Shown: positions 52,970 through 64,000 of the stretch, piece after piece | Layout of the letters: each line of letters begins with the position of its first letter | How positions within the stretch are numbered: the stretch's first letter is position 1 | Made by a program: the position numbers and the translations under genes | Notes under the pieces: model-generated | Databases searched by the model: none | The model's input: the letters and a program-made list of their open reading frames with translations, nothing else | Told to the model about the DNA's origin: nothing | NCBI GenBank assembly: GCA_964425695.1 | Contig: CAYRNF010000005.1 | Coordinates: 91,713 to 155,712, forward strand | Direction: 5' to 3' | Source of the DNA: JAKPBU01 sp964425695 | Lineage (GTDB): Bacteria; Pseudomonadota; Gammaproteobacteria; Xanthomonadales; Xanthomonadaceae | DNA length: 64,000 bases

Positions 52970-54679
52970 TCAGGCCGCTTCGCGATGGACCACGACCAGC
53001 TGGATCGCGTCGCCGCCGCGCCAGTCGTCGGGGACCAGGCGGTACGCGATGCGGATGCGCGACGCGGGCGGTTCGCCCTGGGCACCGCCGAATTCGATGG
53101 CATCCAGCAGGCGCGCGCCGCTGCGCAGACGCAGCTTCAGGTGGCGCTCGCCCACGAGACGGGTGCCTGCGACTTCGAACACGCCGTCGAACAGCGGTTC
53201 CGGGTAGCCCTGGCCCCAGGGGCCTGCGTCGCGCAGCAGTTCGGCGTGGTGGCGATCGAACTCGTGCGCGGCCAGTTCGCCATCGCTGAGCAGTTCCGCC
53301 TTCAGCGACTCGGGATCGAGCATACGCTCGATCTGCGCGAGCCACGCGCCGCGGAACGCATCGAGCGAGGCCAGCGGCAGGCTCAGGCCGGCGGCCATGG
53401 CATGCCCGCCGAAGCGCTCGATCAGGCCCGGGTGCGCGGAATCGATCGCCGCGAGCACGTCGCGGACGTGCAAGCCCGGGATCGAACGCGCCGAACCGCG
53501 CAGCTGCGTGCCGCCGGGTTCGCCGGGCGCGAAGGCGATCACCGGGCGGTGCGTGCGCTCCTTGAGCTTCGAGGCCACCAGGCCCACCACGCCAGGGTGC
53601 CACTGCGCGTCGTGCACGCACAGCGCCGCGGGCAGCGCGGCATGGGGATCCAAGGCCGGGAGCATCGCCTCGGCCTCGTCCACCATGTGCTGCTGCAGGC
53701 CCTGCCGCTCGGCGTTGATGCCGTGCAGGACTTCGGCCAGGTCGCGCGCGCGTCGCGGTTCGTCGCACAGCAGGCATTCGATGCCCAGCGACATGTCCTC
53801 CAGGCGCCCGGCGGCGTTGATGCGCGGTGCGATGCGGAATGCGATGTCGGTGGCGGTCAGCGTGGCCTCGCGGCAGCCGGCGATGTCGATGAGCGCACGC
53901 AGCCCGGCGGTACCCTGCCCCGCGCGCAGCCGCCGCAGGCCGGCCGCCACGAGCGCTCGGTTGGTGGCGTCCAGCGGCACCAGGTCCGCCACCGTGCCGA
54001 CGGCGACAAGGTCGAGCAACGCGCCCAGATCCGGCGCGGGCGTCGCCAGCCTTCCTTCCGCCAAGAGCTGGCGCCGCAGCGCGAGCAGCACGTAGAACAC
54101 CACCCCCACGCCGGCCAGCGCCTTGCACGGGAACGCATCGCCACGCAGGTTGGGATTCACCACCACGTCGGCGCCCGGCAACGCCTCGCCGGGCAGGTGG
54201 TGGTCGGTCACCAGCACCTGCCAGCCGCGCGCCTTGGCCGCGGCGATGCCGCCATGGCAGGCGATGCCATGGTCCACCGTGACCAGCAGCGCAGGCTTGA
54301 GCGGGGCGAGCTCCTGCACCAGCGCGGGCGACAGCCCGTAACCGTGCGCGATGCGGTTGGGTACCGCATGCAGCACGTCGCGCGCGCCGAGCATCCTGAG
54401 CCCGCGGACCGCCACCGTGCAGGCGGTGGCGCCGTCGCAGTCGAAGTCGCCCACCACCAGGATCCGGCGCTGGTCCGCGATGGCATCGGCCAGCAGGCCT
54501 GCGGCCTGCGCGATGCCGGTCAGCGCATCCGGCGCCGGCAGCTGCGCGAGCCGGGGCTGGGCCTGCGACATGTCGCGCGAGCCGCGCGCGGCGTGGATGC
54601 GCCGCAACAGGGGCGCAAGACCGTCCGGCCAGTCGCCGGTCTGCCCATCGCAAGTGCGGCGGCGGATCACCGGGCGCAT
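52970..54679 (-). CDS. recJ: Single-stranded-DNA exonuclease RecJ
   Basis: A 569-residue DHH-family 5'-3' exonuclease. Motif I is VVGDFDCDGATA, then LVTVDHGI, the DHH motif VTDHHLPGE and the DHHA1 block FGGHAMAAGLSLPL. It acts in recombination and mismatch repair. The start at 54,679 (MRPVIRRRTCDG) is preferred to ones further upstream, which lack similarity. The recJ-prfB order is part of the conserved neighbourhood of the rpf cluster. A 189-base gap separates it from rpfE. Confidence 0.96.
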   Translation of the reverse strand: MRPVIRRRTCDGQTGDWPDGLAPLLRRIHAARGSRDMSQAQPRLAQLPAPDALTGIAQAAGLLADAIADQRRILVVGDFDCDGATACTVAVRGLRMLGARDVLHAVPNRIAHGYGLSPALVQELAPLKPALLVTVDHGIACHGGIAAAKARGWQVLVTDHHLPGEALPGADVVVNPNLRGDAFPCKALAGVGVVFYVLLALRRQLLAEGRLATPAPDLGALLDLVAVGTVADLVPLDATNRALVAAGLRRLRAGQGTAGLRALIDIAGCREATLTATDIAFRIAPRINAAGRLEDMSLGIECLLCDEPRRARDLAEVLHGINAERQGLQQHMVDEAEAMLPALDPHAALPAALCVHDAQWHPGVVGLVASKLKERTHRPVIAFAPGEPGGTQLRGSARSIPGLHVRDVLAAIDSAHPGLIERFGGHAMAAGLSLPLASLDAFRGAWLAQIERMLDPESLKAELLSDGELAAHEFDRHHAELLRDAGPWGQGYPEPLFDGVFEVAGTRLVGERHLKLRLRSGARLLDAIEFGGAQGEPPASRIRIAYRLVPDDWRGGDAIQLVVVHREAA

Positions 54680-54868
54680 AGGCAGGCCAGGCGCGTGGCC
54701 GCGCCGCGGCGGGCGACGCGGACCACACGTACTCGATGCGTGGCACGCACGGAGACTCCGCGCCGCCTCGCAGCCAGAAGAAACGAACGCGATGGAGTCG
54801 CGCCATGCGCGCAACGGCAGCGCCTGCCCGGCATCGCGCGTTCCGTGCCCGTCGCGCCGGCCATCGCC

Positions 54869-55801
54869 TCAGTCATCCAACCGTACCAGCGGCCTGCGCC
54901 AGACACGCCAGCGCTGCCCGCGGCGCAGTTCGAACGCCCGTCCGTCGCCGAAATCCAGACCCAACGCCGCCAGCGCACCCGACGCGACATCGCCCAGCGC
55001 GGGCTGCAGCCAGTCGCGCTCGATCGCGGCAAGATCGCGCGCCTCGCGCAGGTCCGCCAGCAGGTCGTCATGGGGCGTCGCGTAGCGCGCGGGCAGCGAC
55101 GCGGCCGCCACGCCGGCGGCAAGCGCGCGCACCACTTCGTCGTGGGAGCGCACCTGCGCATGTCGCGGCGTCACCTGGTCCGGCAGCACGCCCGCGCCCC
55201 AGAACCACAGCGAATTCACCTGCAGCCTGCCTTCCGCGGCACGCTGGGCGTTGACAGGATGGTGGTGCAGCAGCACCTGCGCCTCGTTAAGCAGCGCGCG
55301 CCAGCGGCGTCCGCCCTCGCCGTCGGGCAGGTGCTCGAAGACATCCTCGCCCAGCGCGTCGCCGGGCTCCGAGAACACCGGAAGCCGCGCCTCGCGCGGC
55401 AGGCGCAGGTACCAGTGCGCGGGCACCGGTGCGTCGATCGGGATACCGGCGTCGCCGAACAGCGGCCGAAGCGGCCCCAGCAGCGCGGCTGCCTCGCCCG
55501 GATCAAGCGCGAGCATGTCGCCGGTGGCGACCAGGGTGGCGCCATTGATGGACGCACGCACATGCGCCGGATCCGCGCGCAGCCAGCAGGCGGCTTCGGC
55601 GTCGCCCGCGTCCATGCGCCGGGTCAGCGCGGCCAGCGGCCAGTGGTCTGGCACCAGCGCGAACTGGCGGCGCAGCTGCGCACGCGCGCCGGGCTGCGTG
55701 GTGCGAACGTCCGCCCGGCCCAGCGCCTGCGCCAGCGCGCGCGACGGACGCTGGCCGCCGAAGCGCGCGCGGGCAGGCAGCAGGAAATCGACGCGCGCCA
55801 C
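54869..55801 (-). CDS. rpfE: RpfE-like protein, function unsettled
   Basis: A 310-residue soluble protein starting MARVDFLLPARARFG from GTG. Features are HWPLAALTRRMDAGDAEA (core), WLRADPAHVRASINGATLV, HHPVNAQRAAEGRLQVNSLWFWG (quoted by core VNSLWFWGAG) and a basic C-terminus. The position between greA and recJ and the protein pattern match rpfE of Xanthomonas, often listed as a phosphoglycerate-mutase-like protein of unknown role that affects virulence-factor levels. It is 10 bases downstream of greA, so it belongs to the carAB-greA transcript. Confidence 0.85.
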   Translation of the reverse strand: MARVDFLLPARARFGGQRPSRALAQALGRADVRTTQPGARAQLRRQFALVPDHWPLAALTRRMDAGDAEAACWLRADPAHVRASINGATLVATGDMLALDPGEAAALLGPLRPLFGDAGIPIDAPVPAHWYLRLPREARLPVFSEPGDALGEDVFEHLPDGEGGRRWRALLNEAQVLLHHHPVNAQRAAEGRLQVNSLWFWGAGVLPDQVTPRHAQVRSHDEVVRALAAGVAAASLPARYATPHDDLLADLREARDLAAIERDWLQPALGDVASGALAALGLDFGDGRAFELRRGQRWRVWRRPLVRLDD

Positions 55802-55811
55802 GGCGGTCGGA

Positions 55812-56284
55812 TCAGCCTTCGTAACCGACGCTGACGATCTCGTACTCGCGCTGGCCGGCCGGGGCGTCGATGGTGATGGTGTCGCCGGCGTGCTTGCCGA
55901 TCAGCGCCCGTGCCACAGGCGAGGAAATCGCGATGAGGCCCTGCTTGATGTCGGCTTCCAGGTCGCCGACGATCTGGTAGCGGCGCTCTTCGTCGCTGTC
56001 CACGTCGGCCAGCACCACGCTGGCGCCGAACACCACCTTGTCGCCGGCGTTCAGGCTGGCCACGTCGATCACCTGGGCGTGCGAGATCTCGGACTCCAGG
56101 CGCTTGATCCGGCCTTCGATGAAGCCCTGCTGCTCTCGGGCGGCGTGGTACTCGGCGTTCTCCTTCAGGTCGCCGTGCGCACGCGCCTCGGCGATGGCGG
56201 CGATGATCGCCGGCCGCTGCACCGACTTCAGCTCCTCGAGCTCGGCGCGCAGGCGCGCGGCGCCCTTCGCGGTCATGGGGGGTC

Positions 56285-56288
<4 letters not shown>
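55812..56288 (-). CDS. greA: Transcription elongation factor GreA
   Basis: A 158-residue protein: N-terminal coiled coil (GAARLRAELEELKSVQRP, HGDLKENAEYHAAREQQGF) and C-terminal FKBP-like domain. The acidic tip DLKEN needed for RNA cleavage by RNA polymerase is intact. The ATG overlaps the carB stop (ATGA). The carB-greA link is shared with other gammaproteobacteria. Confidence 0.97.
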
Positions 56289-59535
<3,247 letters not shown>

Positions 59536-59536
<1 letters not shown>

Positions 59537-59939
59537 CAGTAACTCCGGGACTCGGGACTCGGGACTGGGGACTCGGATTCGAGTCTGCGGACCAGAGCCT
59601 GGTGCAATCGCAGCAGCATCTGGCCTACGCGGTCGCACAGTGAAAGACAGCGCTCGATGGAATCCGCGTCTCCCAGCGAAAGTTCGATCGAAAGCAGCAG
59701 TTGGGTTTGCAGCTCGGCGCACGACCCCTGTGCCATCGACACGAAGCGCGCATAGTCACGTGTTCCGGAACGCGCGTTCCCTTCGGCAATATTCGAGGGA
59801 ATCGACACCGCGGAGCGTTGAAGCTGCGCGACAAGCCCGTAGCACTCTTCACGCGGGAACGTCGCTGTCGCAAGGTAGACCTGTTTCACCAAACTCATGC
59901 CCGCCTGCCACACATCCAACTCGCGAAAGTGGGACACGC

Positions 59940-59952
<13 letters not shown>
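59536..59952 (-). CDS. Four-helix-bundle protein (23S rRNA IVS-type family)
   Basis: A 138-residue protein of the TIGR02436/S23-like four-helix-bundle family: FRELDVWQAGMSLVKQVY, FPREECYGLVAQLQRSAVSIPSNIAEG and TRDYARFVSMAQGSCAELQTQL (cores) are its hallmarks. The family was first seen in intervening sequences of 23S rRNA and is also found as stray single genes; its function is unknown. Here it sits between carA (13-base overlap) and carB (1-base overlap). Its last about 13 residues (ESPVPSPESRSY) are encoded by a 7-base repeat, and a second repeat tract lies at its start, so it seems to be an inserted unit. Confidence 0.9.
59546..59577 (+). repeat. Heptad repeat CGGGACT, left of the inserted gene
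   Basis: Four units, the last imperfect, forming the 3' end of the four-helix-bundle gene. The tract at 59,952 has the same unit in inverted orientation. Confidence 0.85.
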
Positions 59953-61103
<1,151 letters not shown>

Positions 61104-61112
61104 GGGTTTCGC

Positions 61113-61166
61113 CTACGTCAGGTTGCAAAAAACCGCCAGAGCGGCGGGCAACCGGTCCGGGGGCAT
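61113..61166 (-). CDS. Putative carA leader peptide (17 codons)
   Basis: A short frame, MPPDRLPAALAVFCNLT then TAG, ending 9 bases before the carA GTG. It runs through the GC stem and the T6 tract of the hairpin at 61,127-61,147. A ribosome following closely behind RNA polymerase would block the hairpin, as in pyrBI-type, UTP-sensitive attenuation. It lacks a strong Shine-Dalgarno sequence (ACCCC precedes it), which weakens the case. Leader and function are inferred from layout. Confidence 0.45.
   Translation of the reverse strand: MPPDRLPAALAVFCNLT
61127..61147 (-). terminator. Hairpin with T6 before carA: attenuator or dapB terminator
   Basis: Minus-strand CCGCC-GCTCT-GGCGG followed at once by TTTTTT, 24 bases before the carA start. 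It may end dapB transcripts or act as attenuator for carA, or both. Confidence 0.7.
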
Positions 61167-61185
61167 GGGGTTCAGGCGAGCGGGA

Positions 61186-61191
61186 ATTCTA
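61186..61191 (-). promoter_or_regulatory. Possible -10 box of carA
   Basis: Minus-strand TAGAAT (5 of 6), between the dapB stop and the hairpin. It would give a leader of about 75 bases that holds the 17-codon frame and the hairpin. The -35 region is poor. Confidence 0.4.
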
Positions 61192-61224
61192 ACGGGCAAG
61201 CGCGCCCGGCGCCAGCCGCACCGT

Positions 61225-61932
61225 TCAGTCGATCACGTCGCGCATCGCGTAGACCCCGGCGGGCAGCCCCGCCAGGCGCGTGGCCGCGTGCAGCGCGCCG
61301 GCGGCGAAGATGTCGCGATTGGTGGCGCGATGCACCAGCTCGATGCGCTCGCCCTGCGAAGCGAACTGCACCAGGTGCTCGCCCACGATGTCGCCTGCCC
61401 GGATCGAGGCATAGCGCGCCTGGGCGCCGCCGCGCGCGGCCGCGCCGCCCAGGGCCAGGGCGGTGCCGGAAGGCGCGTCCTGCTTGTGCACGTGATGGGA
61501 CTCCACGATGTCGCAGTCCCAGCCGGGCAAGGCCTGCGCGGCGCGTTCCACCAGTTCGCTCAGCACCGCCACGCCCAGGCTGAAGTTGGCGGCCCACAGC
61601 ACCGGGATGCGTTGCCCGGCCGCCGAAACCGCGGCGCGCTGCGTCTCCGACAGGCCCGTGGTGCCCGACACCAGCGCCTTGCCGCGCTTCAGGCACAGCG
61701 CCAGCACCGGATCGAAGGCCGCAGGCAGGCTGAAATCGATGGCCACGTCGAACTCCGGCGTGCCGCCCATTTCGGTCGCCGCGAACTGCGGCACGCCGTC
61801 GACCACGCGCTGCCCGACCGTGCGCGAGACCGCCGCCACCACCTGGCAGGCGCCGCCGTGCGCACACAGGCGCTGCAAGGCCTGGCCCATGCGGCCGTTG
61901 GCTCCGTGGATAAGCAGTCGCGTCTGTGGCAT
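61225..61932 (-). CDS. dapB: 4-hydroxy-tetrahydrodipicolinate reductase
   Basis: A 235-residue enzyme of lysine and peptidoglycan precursor synthesis. NAD(P) motif HGANGRMGQAL, VSGTTGLSETQ, and the catalytic His/Lys block ESHHVHKQDAPSGTAL. It lies between dnaJ and carA, an order known from several gammaproteobacteria. TAGCCT six bases before ATG could be a weak leaderless promoter. A 210-base gap to dnaJ shows no gene. Confidence 0.95.
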   Translation of the reverse strand: MPQTRLLIHGANGRMGQALQRLCAHGGACQVVAAVSRTVGQRVVDGVPQFAATEMGGTPEFDVAIDFSLPAAFDPVLALCLKRGKALVSGTTGLSETQRAAVSAAGQRIPVLWAANFSLGVAVLSELVERAAQALPGWDCDIVESHHVHKQDAPSGTALALGGAAARGGAQARYASIRAGDIVGEHLVQFASQGERIELVHRATNRDIFAAGALHAATRLAGLPAGVYAMRDVID

Positions 61933-62142
61933 CGCGACAGGCTAGCGGGCGGTGTGTGCCACCACAAGGTCGCTGCAGGTGCGCCGCGCCACGCGTGCAC
62001 CGCACCTGCGCGGTCTTTCAGGGAATGCCGCCTCGACCGACATCGCGCGGGTTTCCGGGGCTGGCCGTTGCCGCAGGCTCAAGCACGCCGCTTCAAGCGC
62101 CCCAGCGTTGGTGAGCGTCGCCCTTGCAGCGAGGCGTCGATG

Positions 62143-63270
62143 TCAGGACACCATGCGGTCCCAGAAGCCCTTCACCCCGTCAACGAACGTGCTGGACTTC
62201 GGCGAGTGGCGGCGAGCGCCTTCGCCCACGAACGTCGCTTCGAACTGCTCGAGCAAGTCGCGCTGTTCCGGGGTGAGGTTCACGGGCGTCTCCACCACGA
62301 CCTTGCAGTACAGATCGCCCGGGGCCCGGCTGCGCACCGACTTCACGCCCTTGTCGCGAAGCCGGAACACCTTGCCGGTCTGGGTTTCGGCGGGGATGCG
62401 GATCTCCGCCTCGCCGCCCAGCGTGGGCACGCGGACCGTATCGCCCAGCGCGGCCTGCGAAATGCGGATCGGCACTTCGCAGTGCAGATCGTCGCCGTCG
62501 CGCTCGAAGATGTCGTGCGCGCGTACGCGCACCTCCACGTACAGGTCGCCCGGGGGTGCGCCCGCGGGCCCGGCTTCGCCCTCGCCGGCCAGGCGGATGC
62601 GGTCGCCGGTGTCCACGCCTGCGGGGATCTTGACCGACAGCACCTTCTCATCCTCGACGCGGCCGTTGCCGTGGCAGGACTTGCAGGGGCTGGAAAAGGT
62701 CCTGCCGCGGCCGCCGCAGTGCGGGCACGGCTGCTGCATGGTGAAGATGCCGCGCTGCATCCGCACCTGGCCGCGGCCGGCGCAGGTGCTGCAGGTGTCG
62801 AGCTTGCCGTCCTCGGATCCGGTGCCGTTGCAGGGCTCGCATGCGGCGAGCGTGGGCAGCTCGATCCGGCGCTCCACGCCGGCAACGGCTTCCTCCAGGT
62901 CCAGCTCGAGCACGTAGCCCACGTCGGCCCCGCGTCGCGGACCGCGCGCGCCCGCGCCGCCGCCGAAGATGTTGCCGAAGATGTCGCCGAAGATGTCCCC
63001 CACGTCGTGGAAGCCGGGCCCCGCATTGCCGCCGCCCATGCCGTGCTCGAACGCGGCGTGTCCGTGGTGGTCATACAGGCGGCGCTTGCCGCCGTCGGAC
63101 AGCACTTCGTACGCCTCCTTGCATTCCTTGAAGCTGGCCAGCGCGGCGGCGTCGCCCGGATTGCGGTCCGGGTGGTACTTCATGGCGCAACGCCGATACG
63201 CCTTCTTGAGCTCTTCTTCGCTGGCGTTGCGTTGGACGCCCAGAACTTCGTAGTAATCGCGTTTGGACAT
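62143..63270 (-). CDS. dnaJ: Chaperone DnaJ
   Basis: A 375-residue type I J-protein: J domain with HPD in YHPDRNPGD, Gly/Phe-rich linker (GGGNAGPGFHDVGDIFG), zinc-binding CxxCxGxG repeats CEPCNGTG, CSTCAGRG, CPHCGGRG and CKSCHGNG, and the substrate domain. It loads clients onto DnaK. dnaK lies 195 bases upstream. Confidence 0.98.
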   Translation of the reverse strand: MSKRDYYEVLGVQRNASEEELKKAYRRCAMKYHPDRNPGDAAALASFKECKEAYEVLSDGGKRRLYDHHGHAAFEHGMGGGNAGPGFHDVGDIFGDIFGNIFGGGAGARGPRRGADVGYVLELDLEEAVAGVERRIELPTLAACEPCNGTGSEDGKLDTCSTCAGRGQVRMQRGIFTMQQPCPHCGGRGRTFSSPCKSCHGNGRVEDEKVLSVKIPAGVDTGDRIRLAGEGEAGPAGAPPGDLYVEVRVRAHDIFERDGDDLHCEVPIRISQAALGDTVRVPTLGGEAEIRIPAETQTGKVFRLRDKGVKSVRSRAPGDLYCKVVVETPVNLTPEQRDLLEQFEATFVGEGARRHSPKSSTFVDGVKGFWDRMVS

Positions 63271-63294
63271 GGAGCGTTGATCTCTGAAGGGCAC

Positions 63295-63342
63295 TTCCCC
63301 TCCCCCGCCGGGAGAAGGTGGCGCGAAGCGCCGGATGAGGGT
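63295..63342 (-). repeat. Intergenic repeat between dnaK and dnaJ, part 1
   Basis: Contains GGGAGAAGGTGGCGCGAAGC followed by GCCGGATGAGGGT on the plus strand, a sequence form seen repeatedly between genes of xanthomonads. It lies just upstream of dnaJ and may form a stem with the second part. Confidence 0.5.
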
Positions 63343-63416
63343 TCGGCGAAGGCGTTGGCGGCGATCAGCCCGGAACGTGGCAGCGTTCGTGCCGGTCGGC
63401 ATGCACCGCTTCGCCG

Positions 63417-63459
63417 GCCCCTCACCCCACCCCTCTCCCGTGGGGAGAGGGGCTTGTCG
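63417..63459 (-). repeat. Intergenic repeat/stem-loop after dnaK, part 2
   Basis: CCCCTCACCCCACCCCTCTC joined to a 9-bp stem CCCTCTCCC-GT-GGGGAGAGG. No T run follows, so a Rho-independent terminator is unlikely; it may protect the dnaK mRNA end. Confidence 0.5.
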
Positions 63460-63465
63460 CGGCGA

Positions 63466-64000
63466 TTACTTCTTGTCGTCTTCCTTGACCTCGGTGAACT
63501 CCGCGTCCACCACGTCGTCGTTGCGCGGCGCGGCGCCCGGGGCACCGCCCTGGTCCGCGCCTTCGGCACCGGGCTGCTGCGCGGCGGCGGCCGCGGCGAA
63601 CAGCGCCTGCGCGGCTTCCTCCAGCGCCTTGCTCTTGGCCTCGATCTGCGCCTTGTCGTCGCCCTTCATCGCGGTCTCGAGTTCGGCGATGGCGCCTTCG
63701 GCGCGCCCGATCACCTCGCCGCCGACCTTGTCGCCGCTGTCCTTGATCGCGCTGCGCGTGGTGTGCACCAGCGCATCGGCCTGGTTGCGCGCGCCGACCA
63801 GTTCCTGGAACTTGCGGTCCTCGTCGCGATGCGCTTCGGCGTCCTGCACCATGCGCTGGATCTCCTCGTCGGACAGGCCGGAGCCGGCCTTGATCTCGAC
63901 CTTCTGCACCTTCCCGGTCTTCTTGTCCTTGGCGGTGACGTGGACGATGCCGTTGGCGTCGATGTCGAAGGACACCTCCACCTGCGGCATGCCGCGCGGC
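63466..64000 (-). CDS. dnaK: Chaperone DnaK, C-terminal part
   Basis: The last about 178 residues of Hsp70, from PRGMPQVEVSFDIDANGIVHV through the lid helices (SDEEIQRMVQDAEAH) to the acidic tail NDDVVDAEFTEVKEDDKK. The ATPase domain and most of the substrate domain are beyond the right edge. Transcription continues into dnaJ. Confidence 0.97.
   Translation of the reverse strand, partial: PRGMPQVEVSFDIDANGIVHVTAKDKKTGKVQKVEIKAGSGLSDEEIQRMVQDAEAHRDEDRKFQELVGARNQADALVHTTRSAIKDSGDKVGGEVIGRAEGAIAELETAMKGDDKAQIEAKSKALEEAAQALFAAAAAAQQPGAEGADQGGAPGAAPRNDDVVDAEFTEVKEDDKK

Overview
The window is a piece of a high-GC (about 70% by eye) gammaproteobacterial chromosome, almost certainly from the Xanthomonadaceae/Lysobacteraceae (Xanthomonas, Stenotrophomonas, Lysobacter or Luteimonas relatives). 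The main reason is a complete rpf quorum-sensing locus in its family-typical setting: acnA(rpfA)-rpfB-rpfF facing rpfC-rpfG, followed by lysS-prfB-recJ-rpfE-greA-carB-carA-dapB-dnaJ-dnaK. The genus cannot be fixed from sequence reading alone. No rRNA, tRNA, CRISPR array, insertion sequence or prophage gene was seen, and no gene-free stretch exceeds 300 bases.

Bases 1-22,825 are an exopolysaccharide locus. It holds a flippase (cut by the window edge), an O-antigen-ligase/polymerase-type membrane protein, two polysaccharide deacetylases, three glycosyltransferases, three methyltransferases, an acyltransferase-3 protein, an asparagine-synthase-type amidotransferase, a fused oxidoreductase-epimerase, a membrane J-domain protein and a polyprenyl-phosphate sugar transferase. 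Within it lies a tightly overlapping four-gene cassette (15,599-19,386): acyl carrier protein, acyl-AMP ligase, NAD-synthase-like amidase/ligase and GNAT-like transferase. This looks able to build and transfer an activated, possibly amidated, acyl group onto the glycan, and it is the best candidate here for an uncharacterised system. A PQQ-type sugar dehydrogenase lipoprotein sits next to it on the other strand.

Bases 23,000-39,300 are housekeeping: rarA, two tandem paralogous exported proteins of unknown function built from repeated units, lolA, ftsK, ald, trxB, a DUF482-like gene, aat, infA, clpA, clpS, a Nudix gene, mnmA and hflD. The Clp/N-end-rule genes (aat, clpA, clpS) are grouped. Three genes here (aat, clpS, the Nudix gene) have a -10 box exactly six bases before ATG and no Shine-Dalgarno sequence, as expected for leaderless mRNAs. 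A VapBC-type toxin-antitoxin pair with a visible promoter/operator separates hflD from acnA.

Bases 40,000-50,000 carry the DSF circuit: RpfF makes the fatty-acid signal, RpfB is its acyl-CoA ligase partner, RpfC is the hybrid sensor kinase and RpfG the HD-GYP response regulator. The rpfH gene found between rpfG and rpfC in Xanthomonas campestris is absent.

Bases 50,000-64,000 hold lysS, prfB with the classic programmed +1 frameshift, recJ, rpfE, and a chain of overlapping genes carA-(four-helix-bundle gene)-carB-greA preceded by dapB. A four-helix-bundle gene bounded by 7-base repeats has been inserted between carA and carB, and carA is preceded by a 17-codon leader frame that runs through a terminator hairpin, which suggests attenuation. 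The window ends in dnaJ and the 3' part of dnaK.
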